Below are positions 1 to 8,139 of a DNA stretch of 64,000 bases, one piece after another. How positions within the stretch are numbered: the stretch's first letter is position 1; each line of letters opens with the position of its first letter. The notes beneath the pieces were generated by a model. The model did no database searches. It was not told the origin of the DNA and saw only the letters and a list, made by a program, of their open reading frames with translations. The DNA lies in NCBI RefSeq assembly GCF_000719515.1, contig NZ_JOGR01000013.1:1-64000 (forward strand). The letters are read 5' to 3'. A program made the position numbers and the translations under genes. The stretch comes from Glycomyces sp. NRRL B-16210 (GTDB taxonomy: Bacteria; Actinomycetota; Actinomycetes; Mycobacteriales; Micromonosporaceae).

Positions 1-97
1 TTCTTTTTTTGGAACTTTTTGGGTTTTATTGGGTTGTTCCCCTGGTTAAGGGTGCAATTGGTTCCGGACCCACCCTTTTCACCCGCCCGGCCCGCCG

Positions 98-460
98 GTG
101 CCGTCCGCCCCGCCCGTGTCGTCCGCGCCGTGCGGGCCGCGTGCCGAGAGCGCCCAGCCTGTGCCGCCTGTGGGGTCCGCGCCATGCGGGCCGCGCGGCG
201 AGGGCGCCCCGACCGGCCCGCCCGTGCCGCGCCGGCCGAGCTCGGAGCCGCAAGCCGCGACGGCGTGTTCGCCGCGTCAGGAGCCGGAACCCGGACCAGG
301 GGCCGAAGAGCCCACGGGGGAGTGGTCGACCCCGAGCGACGTGCCCGGCGGGTCCACCCCCGTCCAGGAGATGGAACCCGAGGACACCGTCGACCCCGGG
401 TCGGCTGAGACGGTCGGCTCCGAACCCACTGCCACCTTCACCGAGGAGAACACCGCATGA
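98..460 (+). CDS. Proline-rich low-complexity protein, probable 3' part of a gene entering from upstream
   Basis: I do not recognise this protein. The frame is open from position 50 to a TGA at 458-460 and overlaps the ATG of the next gene as ATGA, the usual sign of translational coupling. The product is Pro/Ala/Gly-rich at first, with an imperfect duplication around the peptide SAPCGPR (near 125 and 170), and then becomes acidic with many Glu, Thr and Ser. It looks like a disordered tail rather than a whole protein. The true start is unknown: the frame is closed by TAA at 47-49, and the first 50 bases are compositionally odd, so the upstream part may be missing or damaged. The frame choice rests on the ATGA overlap. 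Confidence 0.35.
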   Translation: MPSAPPVSSAPCGPRAESAQPVPPVGSAPCGPRGEGAPTGPPVPRRPSSEPQAATACSPRQEPEPGPGAEEPTGEWSTPSDVPGGSTPVQEMEPEDTVDPGSAETVGSEPTATFTEENTA

Positions 461-918
461 AACCCGAAGAGCTGCATAGAAAGCACCTCACCGCGCTGAT
501 CGCCGGAACCCCTGCGGACGCCGAGCGGATCCGGCAGTGGTTCCAGCCGGTCGACCACAAGACCGCGGCCGAGTACCTCCGCGCGGCCGTCGCGGTCTGC
601 CTCGAATACCGGTTCGGTCCCGGCGCGGGACTCGGGGCCGGACCGGTTGACCCCGACGAGTTCGCCGCGTTCATGGCCGAGGTCCGCCAGTCCGGCCACG
701 GCACCGAGCCGCCGCTGGACCACCTCGCGATCGAGTCGGCCGTACGCGCCCTCTACGGCGAAGGGCATCTGCTGGAACCGCTCGGCGAACACGAGCGGAC
801 GAGTGCGCATTATGCGTTGCTGCGCAAGCAGATCAACGCGTACCCGTGGCTGGAGGACAACCCCGACCACTTGATCGACCACGCGAGAGCGACCATGACC
901 ACCTGGATTCTCGGCTGA
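457..918 (+). CDS. Hypothetical protein, 153 aa
   Basis: An unrecognised cytoplasmic protein with no signal peptide or membrane segment. It is mostly helical in appearance, with conserved-looking aromatic and acidic stretches (VDHKTAAEYLRAAVAVCLEYRFG near residues 31-53, and HYALLRKQINAYPWLEDNP near 113-131). The ATG at 457 overlaps the stop of the preceding frame (ATGA), so the two are probably read from one message. Third-position GC is high throughout, as in real genes of this window. It is followed by about 150 bp without a gene and then an IS5-type remnant, so it sits at the edge of an accessory stretch. No function is proposed. Confidence 0.65.
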   Translation: MKPEELHRKHLTALIAGTPADAERIRQWFQPVDHKTAAEYLRAAVAVCLEYRFGPGAGLGAGPVDPDEFAAFMAEVRQSGHGTEPPLDHLAIESAVRALYGEGHLLEPLGEHERTSAHYALLRKQINAYPWLEDNPDHLIDHARATMTTWILG

Positions 919-1075
919 GGCGGGAGGGCCGGGGTCCGCGTCAGCGGCCCCGGCCCTCGCCGTCGATCACTGCGGGTCGCCCGGCAGGTCGGTCGCGATC
1001 GCGCTCGCATACCTCGTCGCGGGTTGGTAAGCCGCGGGGCCAGTTGGTGATGATGGCGATGTGGACGGTGGCCAA

Positions 1076-1777
1076 TTAGCGGACGGCGAGTTTGTCGTAT
1101 CTGGTCGCGACGGCGCGGTGTTGTTCGATGCGGGCGATGGTGCGTTCGGTGCTGGAACGGTCGTTGTAGCGATCGGCGTCGAACGCTGGCGGTCTGCCTC
1201 CGGAGGCCCCGCGCCGTTTGCGATGTCCGATCTGGTCGACCGGCTCGGGAATAGTGGCCTTGACCTGGTGTTCTCGCAGCCAGGTGCGGTTGATGCGAGC
1301 CGAGTGGGCGCGGTCGGCTAGCACCCGGACGGGGCGCCTGCGGGCCCGGCCGCCCCCGAGCCGGGGAACGGCAATTGCCTCCAGTAGCGGGATCATCTGC
1401 GGGCTGTCATGGGCCTGGCCTGCGATGAGGAGTGCGGCGAGCGGATATCCGGCGTTGTCGGCGGCGAGGTGGAGCTTCGTGGACCAGCCGCCGCGCAAGC
1501 GGCCCAGGGCGTGGTCTCCCGGCTCGCCGCGAACCTCGCGCAGTCCGGCTCCGGACACGGCCAGATGAGCTCGGGCTGTGGTGGAGTCGACGCTGACTTG
1601 CCAGGTCATGCAGTGCTCGGCGCGGGCGAGTGTCTGGAGCGAGCGCGGAATGAAAATCCACACGCCTGAGCGCTGGCAACTGGTGAACCGCCAGTAGACC
1701 GTGGCCCAGGGGCAGGCGGTCCCTTGGTCGGTGCGTCCGTGGAGGCCCACCGTCCGGGCTCGATCTAAGCGGCTCAC
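1076..1777 (-). pseudogene. IS5-family (IS427-like) transposase remnant
   Basis: A DDE transposase. The family hallmarks are present: VSVDSTTARAH (first Asp), GEPGDHALGRLRGGWSTKLHLA, VLADRAHSARINRTWL (second Asp), ATIPEPVDQ, GGRPPAFD and the ERTIARIEQHRAVATRYDKLAVR tail with the Glu. It is damaged at both ends. The N-terminal part is short, and the sequence runs from CPW straight into ATVYWRF, whereas family members usually carry about ten residues ending in another PW there, as if lost between two PW codons. At the other end a TAA replaces the Tyr codon expected after DKLAVR, and the frame after it still reads like the normal family tail. The 5' end abuts the stop of the phosphotransferase gene. 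I see no convincing terminal inverted repeats. It is probably inactive. Confidence 0.8.
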
Positions 1778-2715
1778 TTGGGGAGGTGCAGCCAGTAGCC
1801 GTCGAGGTCGGCGAGGCTCGGCGGGGTCTCCAGGAGCGGTGCGAGGCGTCGCACCATCAGCGCAAGCTCGTTGCCACGGCCTTCGTGCGCGTAGTACCCG
1901 GTGGCCCGCAGTCCCGACACCACCATGTAGAAGCGCAGCCTGGCCCGGTGATCCACAGTGTCCTCAAGGGACCGCATCGCCGCTCGCGTCTGCGGCCCCA
2001 TCAAGGGCCATGCGCCGCCCCAGAACAACTGGTAGGCCACGTCCCAGAGCGGGTCCCCGAGCATCGCGCTCTCGAAGTCGATGACGCCGACAATGCCGTC
2101 CTCGCCGAGGATGAGGTTGTCGGCGCTGTAGTCGCCATGGACGAGGGCCCGAGTCTCGGGCAGGGACTTCGACTCGGTGCGGACCAGTTCCGAGAGGCGC
2201 TCCAGGAGCTTCCGGTCCGGGCCGGACTCGATGTCCGGCCAGGTCTCGGGGGCACCCCAGAGAACGCAGTCGGCCCAGGCGGGCTGAGTGCCGTGCCCGG
2301 TCTCGGGGTCGATGCTCCCGTAGCCGGTCGTTGCGGAGACGTCCACCGCGTGGAGCCGGTCGAGCGCTGCGGCGACCGCCGGCGCGGCGGCGGTGACGCG
2401 GTCCATCGGCAGGTCGCACAGCCGGGTCCCCGGCAGCCGCCCGGTGAGGCACCACCAGGCGTCCTCGATCGGGCCGATGCCGTGGAACTCCGGCACGCGA
2501 AGCCCGCTGCCGGCGAGGATCCGACTCACCCGCTCCTCGACCGCGAAGCCCTCGCGGCGCTTCGAGACCCTGACCACGACGGGACCGGCATCGGCGACGG
2601 CAGCGAAGACCTGCGAGTTCTCGCCCTCGTTGAGCGGATGCCAGTCCGTCATCGGACCGTTCGCGCCCTCGACGCCGGACCGGATCGCGGGCAGATCGAA
2701 CCCAGATTTGAACAT
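1774..2715 (-). CDS. APH-family phosphotransferase
   Basis: A 313-aa kinase-like protein of the aminoglycoside/choline phosphotransferase superfamily, which moves the gamma phosphate of ATP to a small hydroxylated substrate in the cytoplasm. Visible motifs are the Brenner motif HGDYSADN (residues 193-200, catalytic Asp195), the metal-binding DFES (213-216) and GDPLWDVAY just after. The ATG at 2715 is chosen because the translated family similarity begins there; a longer upstream frame runs antisense through the neighbouring kinase gene and has no family features. It is divergent from the P-loop kinase, with 87 bp between starts. The substrate is not predictable: it could be an antibiotic, a sugar or a metabolite. 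The C-terminus directly abuts an IS5 remnant. Confidence 0.88.
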   Translation of the reverse strand: MFKSGFDLPAIRSGVEGANGPMTDWHPLNEGENSQVFAAVADAGPVVVRVSKRREGFAVEERVSRILAGSGLRVPEFHGIGPIEDAWWCLTGRLPGTRLCDLPMDRVTAAAPAVAAALDRLHAVDVSATTGYGSIDPETGHGTQPAWADCVLWGAPETWPDIESGPDRKLLERLSELVRTESKSLPETRALVHGDYSADNLILGEDGIVGVIDFESAMLGDPLWDVAYQLFWGGAWPLMGPQTRAAMRSLEDTVDHRARLRFYMVVSGLRATGYYAHEGRGNELALMVRRLAPLLETPPSLADLDGYWLHLPK

Positions 2716-2802
2716 GCGCCGAGCGTATCGCCGAGCCCCGCGGCGGTTCCAAGGTTTTTCGGCTCGCGAATCCCGCGCAGCGGGTGTGATGATCGGTATG
2801 CG

Positions 2803-3285
2803 ATGAACACGAACGAGCGACGGCCGAGACTGGTGCTGATGTGCGGCCTGCCCGGGGCCGGAAAGACCACGGTGGCCAAGCGCTTGGAGCGGGACATGCC
2901 CGCAGTGCGCATGTGCCCCGACGAACGGCTCAGGGAGTCGGGCCTGGACCTGTTCGACGCGGCGGCGCGGGCGCTCGTTGAAGCGCGCCAATGGGTCCGG
3001 GCTCAAGCCCTGCTCGCCGAAGGGACCAGCGTGATCCTGGAGAACGGCTTCTGGGCGCGCGCGGAGCGAGACGAGAGGCGCCTGCGAGCGCGCGAGCTGG
3101 GAGCCGAGGTCGAACTGCGCTACCTCGACGTGCCGCTGGACGAACTGGAAAGGCGGACAGCGGCGAGGAGCCGAGAACCGGGCGAGGCGCACTTGACGCC
3201 GGCGATGCTCCGCGACTGGAACCGCCTGTTCGAAGCCCCGACGCAAGCAGAACTCGACCTGTTCGACGCACCGGACCGGCCCTGA
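2803..3285 (+). CDS. Small P-loop kinase (AAA_33 / zeta-like)
   Basis: A 160-aa nucleotide-binding protein. Residues 10-22 (LVLMCGLPGAGKT) form a Walker A loop after a beta strand. The downstream order (ILENGFWARAERDERR, then a beta strand ELRYLDVPLDELERRTAAR) matches the AAA_33 family of small-molecule kinases, which includes the fold used by zeta toxins and chloramphenicol phosphotransferase. It lacks any added domain. The ATG at 2803 starts just before the first beta strand. It is divergent from the APH-type gene, and the 87-bp gap probably holds both promoters. The pairing of two kinases suggests a shared small-molecule modification or resistance role, but that is inference; the substrate is unknown. 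Confidence 0.82.
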   Translation: MNTNERRPRLVLMCGLPGAGKTTVAKRLERDMPAVRMCPDERLRESGLDLFDAAARALVEARQWVRAQALLAEGTSVILENGFWARAERDERRLRARELGAEVELRYLDVPLDELERRTAARSREPGEAHLTPAMLRDWNRLFEAPTQAELDLFDAPDRP

Positions 3286-3495
3286 GGAAATCGGCCGGGC
3301 CACCGGGTTCGGGCCGAGCGAAAGCCCGCTCGCCCAGGGGACAACCGCCGACCAGACAGGACGCCCGCGGCCCCGACCGGATGCCGATCGCCTGCGGCAT
3401 CGACGGCTCGACGCGACCGGTACTGTCGACGATGGACAGGCTCACTTGTGGCCTGTGACCTGCGTATATCCCCTCAAATGAAAGGAAAGCGACCT

Positions 3496-3891
3496 ATGCC
3501 CCTCGGCAATGCTTCCCTCAACACCTCCAACGACCCCGCCCAGCTCCCCGAGCGGGGACTCGAAGTGCTCAAGCGGTACGCCTCCCGCGGCGAGACCCTC
3601 ACCTATGGCGACCTGAATCGGGAGCTCGGCGAGCCTTTCGCCCCCGGTACGTTCCACGGCGGGATCGGAAGGCTCTGCGAGGCCCTCAACCAGCTCCACG
3701 AGACCACCACCGGCCAACCCTTCATGATCTGCGCGCTGGTCGTCCGAGCGGACTCCGGTCAGCCCGGCGACGGGTTCTTCAAACTCGCCGACCGCCTTCG
3801 TCGCCTCCCGCTGATCGCCGATGCCGAGACCCGGCGCGTCTTCGTCCGCTGGCAGTGCGAGGCCGCCTTCGCGGCCTACTCGCAGGCGTGA
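3496..3891 (+). CDS. Unknown GDGFFKLAD-family protein, copy 1
   Basis: A 131-aa protein of unknown function and a clear paralogue of the next gene. Shared landmarks are GLEVLKRYASRGETLTYGDLNRELGEPF (residues 22-49, reading like a small winged-helix segment), RLCEALNQLH, and PGDGFFKLADRLRRLP near residues 93-108. I recall the P-G-D-G-F-F pattern in many unassigned bacterial proteins but know no demonstrated function. The ATG at 3496 has the purine-rich AAAGGAAAG 6 nt upstream; an alternative in-frame ATG lies at 3478. It has no signal peptide or membrane segment. It is separated from copy 2 by about 200 bp, so each may have its own promoter. Confidence 0.75.
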   Translation: MPLGNASLNTSNDPAQLPERGLEVLKRYASRGETLTYGDLNRELGEPFAPGTFHGGIGRLCEALNQLHETTTGQPFMICALVVRADSGQPGDGFFKLADRLRRLPLIADAETRRVFVRWQCEAAFAAYSQA

Positions 3892-4088
3892 ACCCCGCGC
3901 GCTGATCCGACCCGAATCGCCGCCTGGGAGGGGCCTGCTGTGTGAGGGGCCTCTCTTACGTTTCACCGGCGCTGACCTGGGCACTCAGTCGGGACGGGCG
4001 GTTCGGTTCGCGGGATGGGAATCGCGCTACGATCCGAGACAGCCCCCATTTCGAGTCTGACGCTCATCTTCTACGAAGTAGGCCCGCC

Positions 4089-4502
4089 ATGTTGCACGAC
4101 GACTCTTCTCTCAACGATGCCGGTCTCATCGAATCCGGACTCCAGGTCCTCAAACACCACGCCGCGCGCGGCGAGACGCTCTCCCTCGACGATCTGCACC
4201 GCAAACTCGGGGAGCCGTTCGATACCGGCGTCCCCGAGCGCATGGACCGGCTCTGCGAGGGCATCAACGCCCAGCACTCCACCGGGACGAGCCTGAAGCT
4301 CATGATCTCCGTCCTTGTTCGCGACGACCAAACGGGCCTTCCCGGCGACGGCTTCTTCAAGCTCGCCGACCGCCTCGGCCGCCTGCCCTGGACCGACGAC
4401 GCCGCCGCTCGGGTCGCCTTCGTCGACGAGCAGGAGCGGCGGGTGTTCATGGTCTACCGCGAGGCGAAGGCCCCGGTCTCCGGTTTCGCCCCGTACCGCT
4501 GA
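4089..4502 (+). CDS. Unknown GDGFFKLAD-family protein, copy 2
   Basis: A 137-aa paralogue of the upstream gene. It keeps the order GLQVLKHHAARGETLSLDDLHRKLGEPF, RMDRLCEGINAQH, LMISVLVRDDQTGLPGDGFFKLADRLGRLP, and adds a C-terminal tail (VFMVYREAKAPVSGFAPYR). The most constant part between copies is PGDGFFKLADRL-RLP, probably the functional core; the N-terminal helix-rich part is less constant. The ATG at 4089 fits the start of similarity to copy 1. A longer upstream frame exists but has no similarity to copy 1. The gene ends before a strong stem-loop shared with the convergent 528-aa gene. Function is unknown. Confidence 0.75.
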   Translation: MLHDDSSLNDAGLIESGLQVLKHHAARGETLSLDDLHRKLGEPFDTGVPERMDRLCEGINAQHSTGTSLKLMISVLVRDDQTGLPGDGFFKLADRLGRLPWTDDAAARVAFVDEQERRVFMVYREAKAPVSGFAPYR

Positions 4503-4516
4503 TCCGGGCAGCAAGA

Positions 4517-4542
4517 ACGGGACCGTCTCCCGACGGTCCCGT
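4517..4542. terminator. Bidirectional terminator-like stem-loop
   Basis: A perfect 10-bp stem (ACGGGACCGT / ACGGTCCCGT) with a 6-nt loop, placed between the convergent copy-2 gene and the 528-aa unknown gene. There is no long T run, as is common in high-GC actinobacteria. Confidence 0.75.
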
Positions 4543-4577
4543 CTCGGCTCACCGGGGCAAGCCGACCCGCGATGCCA

Positions 4578-6164
4578 CTACTCGGCCGGCGGGTACTGCG
4601 CGACACCGCCCATCACGTAAGCCACCTGCTGTTCGAGCGGGATCGTGCCGCTCGGCTCGGGCGGGCCGAAGGTCACGGTCACCGAACCGTCGCTCGAACT
4701 CGCGTCGACCTTGCTCACCGAGTAGTTCGCCGAGGCCGAACCGACCCTGAACAGCCCGAACAGGTCCACCGACGCCGTCGCACCGACCTTCATGTCGCTG
4801 GTGACCCGGCTCGCGTTGGCGCCCTTGAACGTCATCGACATCTGCGGCTGACGCGAGATGACGAAGGTCTTCAGGCGCGCCAGCGCCTTCCCCTGCCCGA
4901 ACAGCTGGTCCACATTGAACTCGCCGCCCTGCAACTGGAACCCCGTCGCGTCCTTTCCGGACTTCGCCGCGATCTCGGTGAGCATCTGCTCGTCGTACCA
5001 GCCGGTCTTCCCGTCGGGCGACAGCGCCGTGGGCGAGGCGCCCACGATCGTGACGCCCTTGTACTCCAGGCCGATCTCGACCTCGGACGAGGACGAGGTG
5101 TACGTGGACATGTCGTACGACGCCGAGCCGCCGAAGTTGAACGACACGGCGTCCATGACCGGGATCGAGAACCCCGCCTTGCCCGACACGCTGAGGTCGG
5201 TCGACTTCGAGGAGAAGTTCGACAGCTGCAACTGCATCGACACGGCGTTGCCGTCGCTCTGGAGACTGCCGATGAGCTGGTTCGCGCTGGGCAGCTTGCC
5301 GGGCGTGTAGCCGACGAAGTACTGCCCGGCGCCGATCTCCTCGCCGCCGTTGTCCGCGTCCGGCTTGAGGATGTTCGCCCTGGCCGCGTTCAGGCGGGCG
5401 GTCGCCTCGTAGTAGTTGCGGTGCAGCAGGATGCTCTGCTCCGCCACCTCCTTGTAGCTCGCGATGGCGCTGTACAGCGAGCTGAGCGAGGTCGGCAGGT
5501 CCTCAAGGGACCCGAACCGGGTCAGGAGCTGGTTGAAGACGTCCTGGAGCTTGCCGCCGAACGGCAGCGGGTTGCTGAAGACGCCGCCCGCGTTGACGAA
5601 CTCGGTCACGATCGACGTGATCTGCGCCGAAGCGGCGTTGTCCTGCTGATTCATCGTCTGGAGGTCGGCCTTGGAGAAGCCGAAGACGGTCGACCCCAGG
5701 ATCTGGCGGTACAGCGACGAGAAGCTCCCGCCTCCGATCGAGAGCTGGGGCCCGTTCGTCGCCAGCAGCGAGTCGAGGTCGTTGAGCGTCGCCTGGTTGT
5801 AGTAGGCGTTGGGACCGTAGGTGATCCCGTAGTTGAAGCCGGCCGGGTAGGAGACGGCGCTGAACGTGCCGTCGAGCTTCGCCCCGAGGAACTGCCCGAT
5901 CTTGCTCTGGAGCTCGTCGGCGAACGCCTTCTGCGCCGAAGTGGTGCCCGGATTGCTGCGCAGCACCCCGCCGGCCGCGGGGTCCGGCATCACCAGCCAG
6001 TCGCAGCTGTTGATGTCCGGAATGGGGAACGGGGCGGTCCGCTTCCATCCGTCGTAGACGGCCTGCTTGGCGAGGGTCGGAGAGTCGGCCGTGATGTGCA
6101 CGTCGACGGTCCATGCCGTCGTGTGCACGTTCGGCGCTCGCATGAAGACGTGGTAGTTGGGCAT
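4578..6164 (-). CDS. Unknown 528-aa Ser/Thr/Gly-rich protein
   Basis: I do not recognise this protein. The ATG at 6164 is preceded by a strong ribosome site (CAGGAGG, 7 nt away), much better than the upstream ATGs. It has no signal peptide and no transmembrane helix. Residues 1-45 (MPNYHVFMRAP, then WTVDVHITADSPTLAKQAVYDGW) read as a small alpha/beta domain. The middle (about 150-270) is helical. Residues 330-520 are rich in alternating Ser, Thr, Gly and hydrophobic residues (LSVSGKAGFSIPVMDAVSFNFGG, then SYDMSTYTSSSSEVEIGLEY), typical of amphipathic beta strands. A pore-forming or aggregate-forming protein would fit such a pattern, but nothing proves it. It sits between an unknown gene pair and an IS701 transposase, divergent from the latter by 152 bp. 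Confidence 0.75.
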   Translation of the reverse strand: MPNYHVFMRAPNVHTTAWTVDVHITADSPTLAKQAVYDGWKRTAPFPIPDINSCDWLVMPDPAAGGVLRSNPGTTSAQKAFADELQSKIGQFLGAKLDGTFSAVSYPAGFNYGITYGPNAYYNQATLNDLDSLLATNGPQLSIGGGSFSSLYRQILGSTVFGFSKADLQTMNQQDNAASAQITSIVTEFVNAGGVFSNPLPFGGKLQDVFNQLLTRFGSLEDLPTSLSSLYSAIASYKEVAEQSILLHRNYYEATARLNAARANILKPDADNGGEEIGAGQYFVGYTPGKLPSANQLIGSLQSDGNAVSMQLQLSNFSSKSTDLSVSGKAGFSIPVMDAVSFNFGGSASYDMSTYTSSSSEVEIGLEYKGVTIVGASPTALSPDGKTGWYDEQMLTEIAAKSGKDATGFQLQGGEFNVDQLFGQGKALARLKTFVISRQPQMSMTFKGANASRVTSDMKVGATASVDLFGLFRVGSASANYSVSKVDASSSDGSVTVTFGPPEPSGTIPLEQQVAYVMGGVAQYPPAE

Positions 6165-6316
6165 GACGCCCTCCTGTTCGTTGGGTGACCGAATCATGAC
6201 CATCGGTCGCGTTGCAATCAGCATCCCCAACCGGCCGAGCCGCCGAGACCGCTCCCGAATTCCGGCCCGAAGTCGGGCCTACAGCCGCACTTCGTGACCG
6301 AATAACATTGACGTTT

Positions 6317-7507
6317 ATGGTCGATGAGCTTGCGCCCCAAGAGATAACGAGCTGGCGTTCACGGTTGGACGAACTTTTCCTTACGTTGGCGGGATTGTTC
6401 GGAAGAATCGAACTGCGCCGCCGCGCCAGGGCCTACCTCGTCGGGCTTCTGGCACCCGTGGAACGCAAGAGCGGCTGGCAGCTCGCCGAAGCCGCCGGGG
6501 ACCCCACCCCGGTTCGGGTGCAGCACTTCCTGAACCGCGCCGTATGGTCGGCCGACCAGGTCCGCGACGCGTTGCGCGCCTACGCCGCCGGCCGTCTCGC
6601 CGACCCCGGCGGGGCGCTGGTGGTCGACGAGGCCGGCTTCGCCAAGCGCGGACCCTCCTCCGCGGCGGTGCAGCGCCAGTACTCGCACACCACAGGCAAA
6701 GTGGAGAACTGCCAAGTGGGCGTGTTCCTGGCCTACGTCGGCCCGCGCGGCACGGCCCTGATCGACAGGGAGCTGTACCTGCCCTCGGAGTGGAACGACG
6801 ACGCCCGATGCGCGGCCGCCGGCGTGCCGCCCGCCCGCGCCGCCGAAGGGGCGCTGGCGAAGCCGCGCCTGGCCGAGGCGATGATCGGCCGCGCATTCGA
6901 CGCCGGGATCGAGGCCGGGTGGGTGACCGCCGACGCGACGTACGGGCGTGACGGGGCCTTCCTGGCGTTCCTGTCCTCCCGCCGCCTGCCCTACGTGGTC
7001 GAGGTGCCGCTCTCGCAGACCTTGCAGGGCTCCGAGGAGGACCGGCGGGTCCACGACCTGGCGGGCCGGGCGCCGGCCGCGGCCTGGCACCGGGTGGAGA
7101 CGCGCCCCGGCGGCTGCGAGGCGCTCGAATACGACTGGGCCTGGGCGACCCTGCCGGTGGCCGCCGACCTCCCGGCCGGGTTCGTCCGCACCCTGCTGGT
7201 CAGGCGCTCGACCGAGCGTCCGGCCGATCTCGCCTACTTCCTGTGCTTCCACGTCGACGCGGTGCGGCGCGAGGAGATCGTGCGCACGGCCGACTCGCGC
7301 CGGGCCATGGCCGCGTGCCTCGCGGCCGCCAGGACCGAATGCGGGCTCGACCACTACCAGGTCCGCAGGTGGGAGGGCTGGTACCGGCACGTGACCCTGG
7401 CGATGCTGGCCCACGCCTTCCTCGTGGTCTCCGCCGTGCGGGAGACCCCTGCCCCCGCCTCGCCCGGCGAGGACGCCCCCGTCGACCACGCGCTCCGCTG
7501 GCGCTGA
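6317..7507 (+). CDS. IS701-family transposase, apparently intact
   Basis: A 396-aa DDE transposase. Family landmarks are in order: FGRIELRRRARAYLVGLL, APVERKSGWQLAEAAGD, VVDEAGFAKRG (first Asp), QRQYSHTTGKVENCQVGVFLAY, RELYLPSEWNDD, WVTADATYG (second Asp), and CGLDHYQVRRWEGWYRHVTLAMLAHAFL with the conserved Glu just before it. The length matches intact members. The ATG at 6317 (MVDELAPQ) gives the usual length; an earlier in-frame ATG at 6212 would add 35 untypical residues. I could not define terminal inverted repeats by eye: the flanks share only a short GTGAC-like similarity. The element may therefore be complete, but its ends are not resolved. Confidence 0.9.
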   Translation: MVDELAPQEITSWRSRLDELFLTLAGLFGRIELRRRARAYLVGLLAPVERKSGWQLAEAAGDPTPVRVQHFLNRAVWSADQVRDALRAYAAGRLADPGGALVVDEAGFAKRGPSSAAVQRQYSHTTGKVENCQVGVFLAYVGPRGTALIDRELYLPSEWNDDARCAAAGVPPARAAEGALAKPRLAEAMIGRAFDAGIEAGWVTADATYGRDGAFLAFLSSRRLPYVVEVPLSQTLQGSEEDRRVHDLAGRAPAAAWHRVETRPGGCEALEYDWAWATLPVAADLPAGFVRTLLVRRSTERPADLAYFLCFHVDAVRREEIVRTADSRRAMAACLAAARTECGLDHYQVRRWEGWYRHVTLAMLAHAFLVVSAVRETPAPASPGEDAPVDHALRWR

Positions 7508-7666
7508 ACCGCGATCCGCGCACCGAACATAACGAAATACCATTGTCGTCACCGCAGGCCCGGACACGCGGCCCAGACCACCCCAGACGTGCAGGTTCAC
7601 ACCAGCCGACCACCGCGGGAGGTCGCCCGCTTTCTCTGGATGTCCGCGCCCGAGCCGGAGACGACG

Positions 7667-7709
7667 GACCGGCGGCACCGACCCTCCACATGGGTCGGTG
7701 CCGCCGGTC
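7667..7709. terminator. Very strong stem-loop between IS701 transposase and tipA-like gene
   Basis: A perfect 18-bp stem with a 7-nt loop (TCCACAT), just beyond the stop of the MerR-type gene on the minus strand. It is 160 bp after the transposase stop on the plus strand and could stop transcription from both sides. Confidence 0.8.
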
Positions 7710-7719
7710 GCCTGCGGCC

Positions 7720-8139
7720 TTAGAGGTTCGCGTCGGCGTAGTGGTCCATCGCCTCCCTCAGGAAGCCCGCGAGACCCCTGGCCACCTCGTCGAAGGTGGC
7801 CGTGAACGCCGGGTCCTCGGTGTACAGCTCGCCCAGGCCCTTGTACGCCTCCGCGGTCGGCACGCTGCCCCACACCGAGGCGATGAACGCGTAATGCCCG
7901 GCCACCACCTCCTGCGCCTCGGCGCTGCCGGGGCCGAGACCCTCGGCCCGCAGGGCCGCCAGGCGCCGGTGGATCTCCTCGAACTTCGCCGGGATCGCCC
8001 GGCGCTCCTCGTCGCTCATCGCCTTCACGGCCGCGTCTCCCGCGTCGACGACCTCGTCGCCCCAGCGGCGGCGGGCCTCGGCCTCGTACTCGGCGCGCTT
8101 GCCCGCGTCGAGGCCGTCGAACCAGGTCTCGGGTGTCAT
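7720..8139 (-). CDS. Internal TipAS-like product (139 aa) of the tipA-like gene
   Basis: An in-frame ATG at 8139 (MTPETWFDG) is preceded by AAGGAG with 8 nt between it and the start codon. It lies exactly where the ligand-binding domain begins. The product would be 139 aa, close to the 144 aa known for S. lividans TipAS. Without the DNA-binding part it would act as a soluble ligand trap. Expression is inferred from the ribosome site and from the family precedent. Confidence 0.6.
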   Translation of the reverse strand: MTPETWFDGLDAGKRAEYEAEARRRWGDEVVDAGDAAVKAMSDEERRAIPAKFEEIHRRLAALRAEGLGPGSAEAQEVVAGHYAFIASVWGSVPTAEAYKGLGELYTEDPAFTATFDEVARGLAGFLREAMDHYADANL

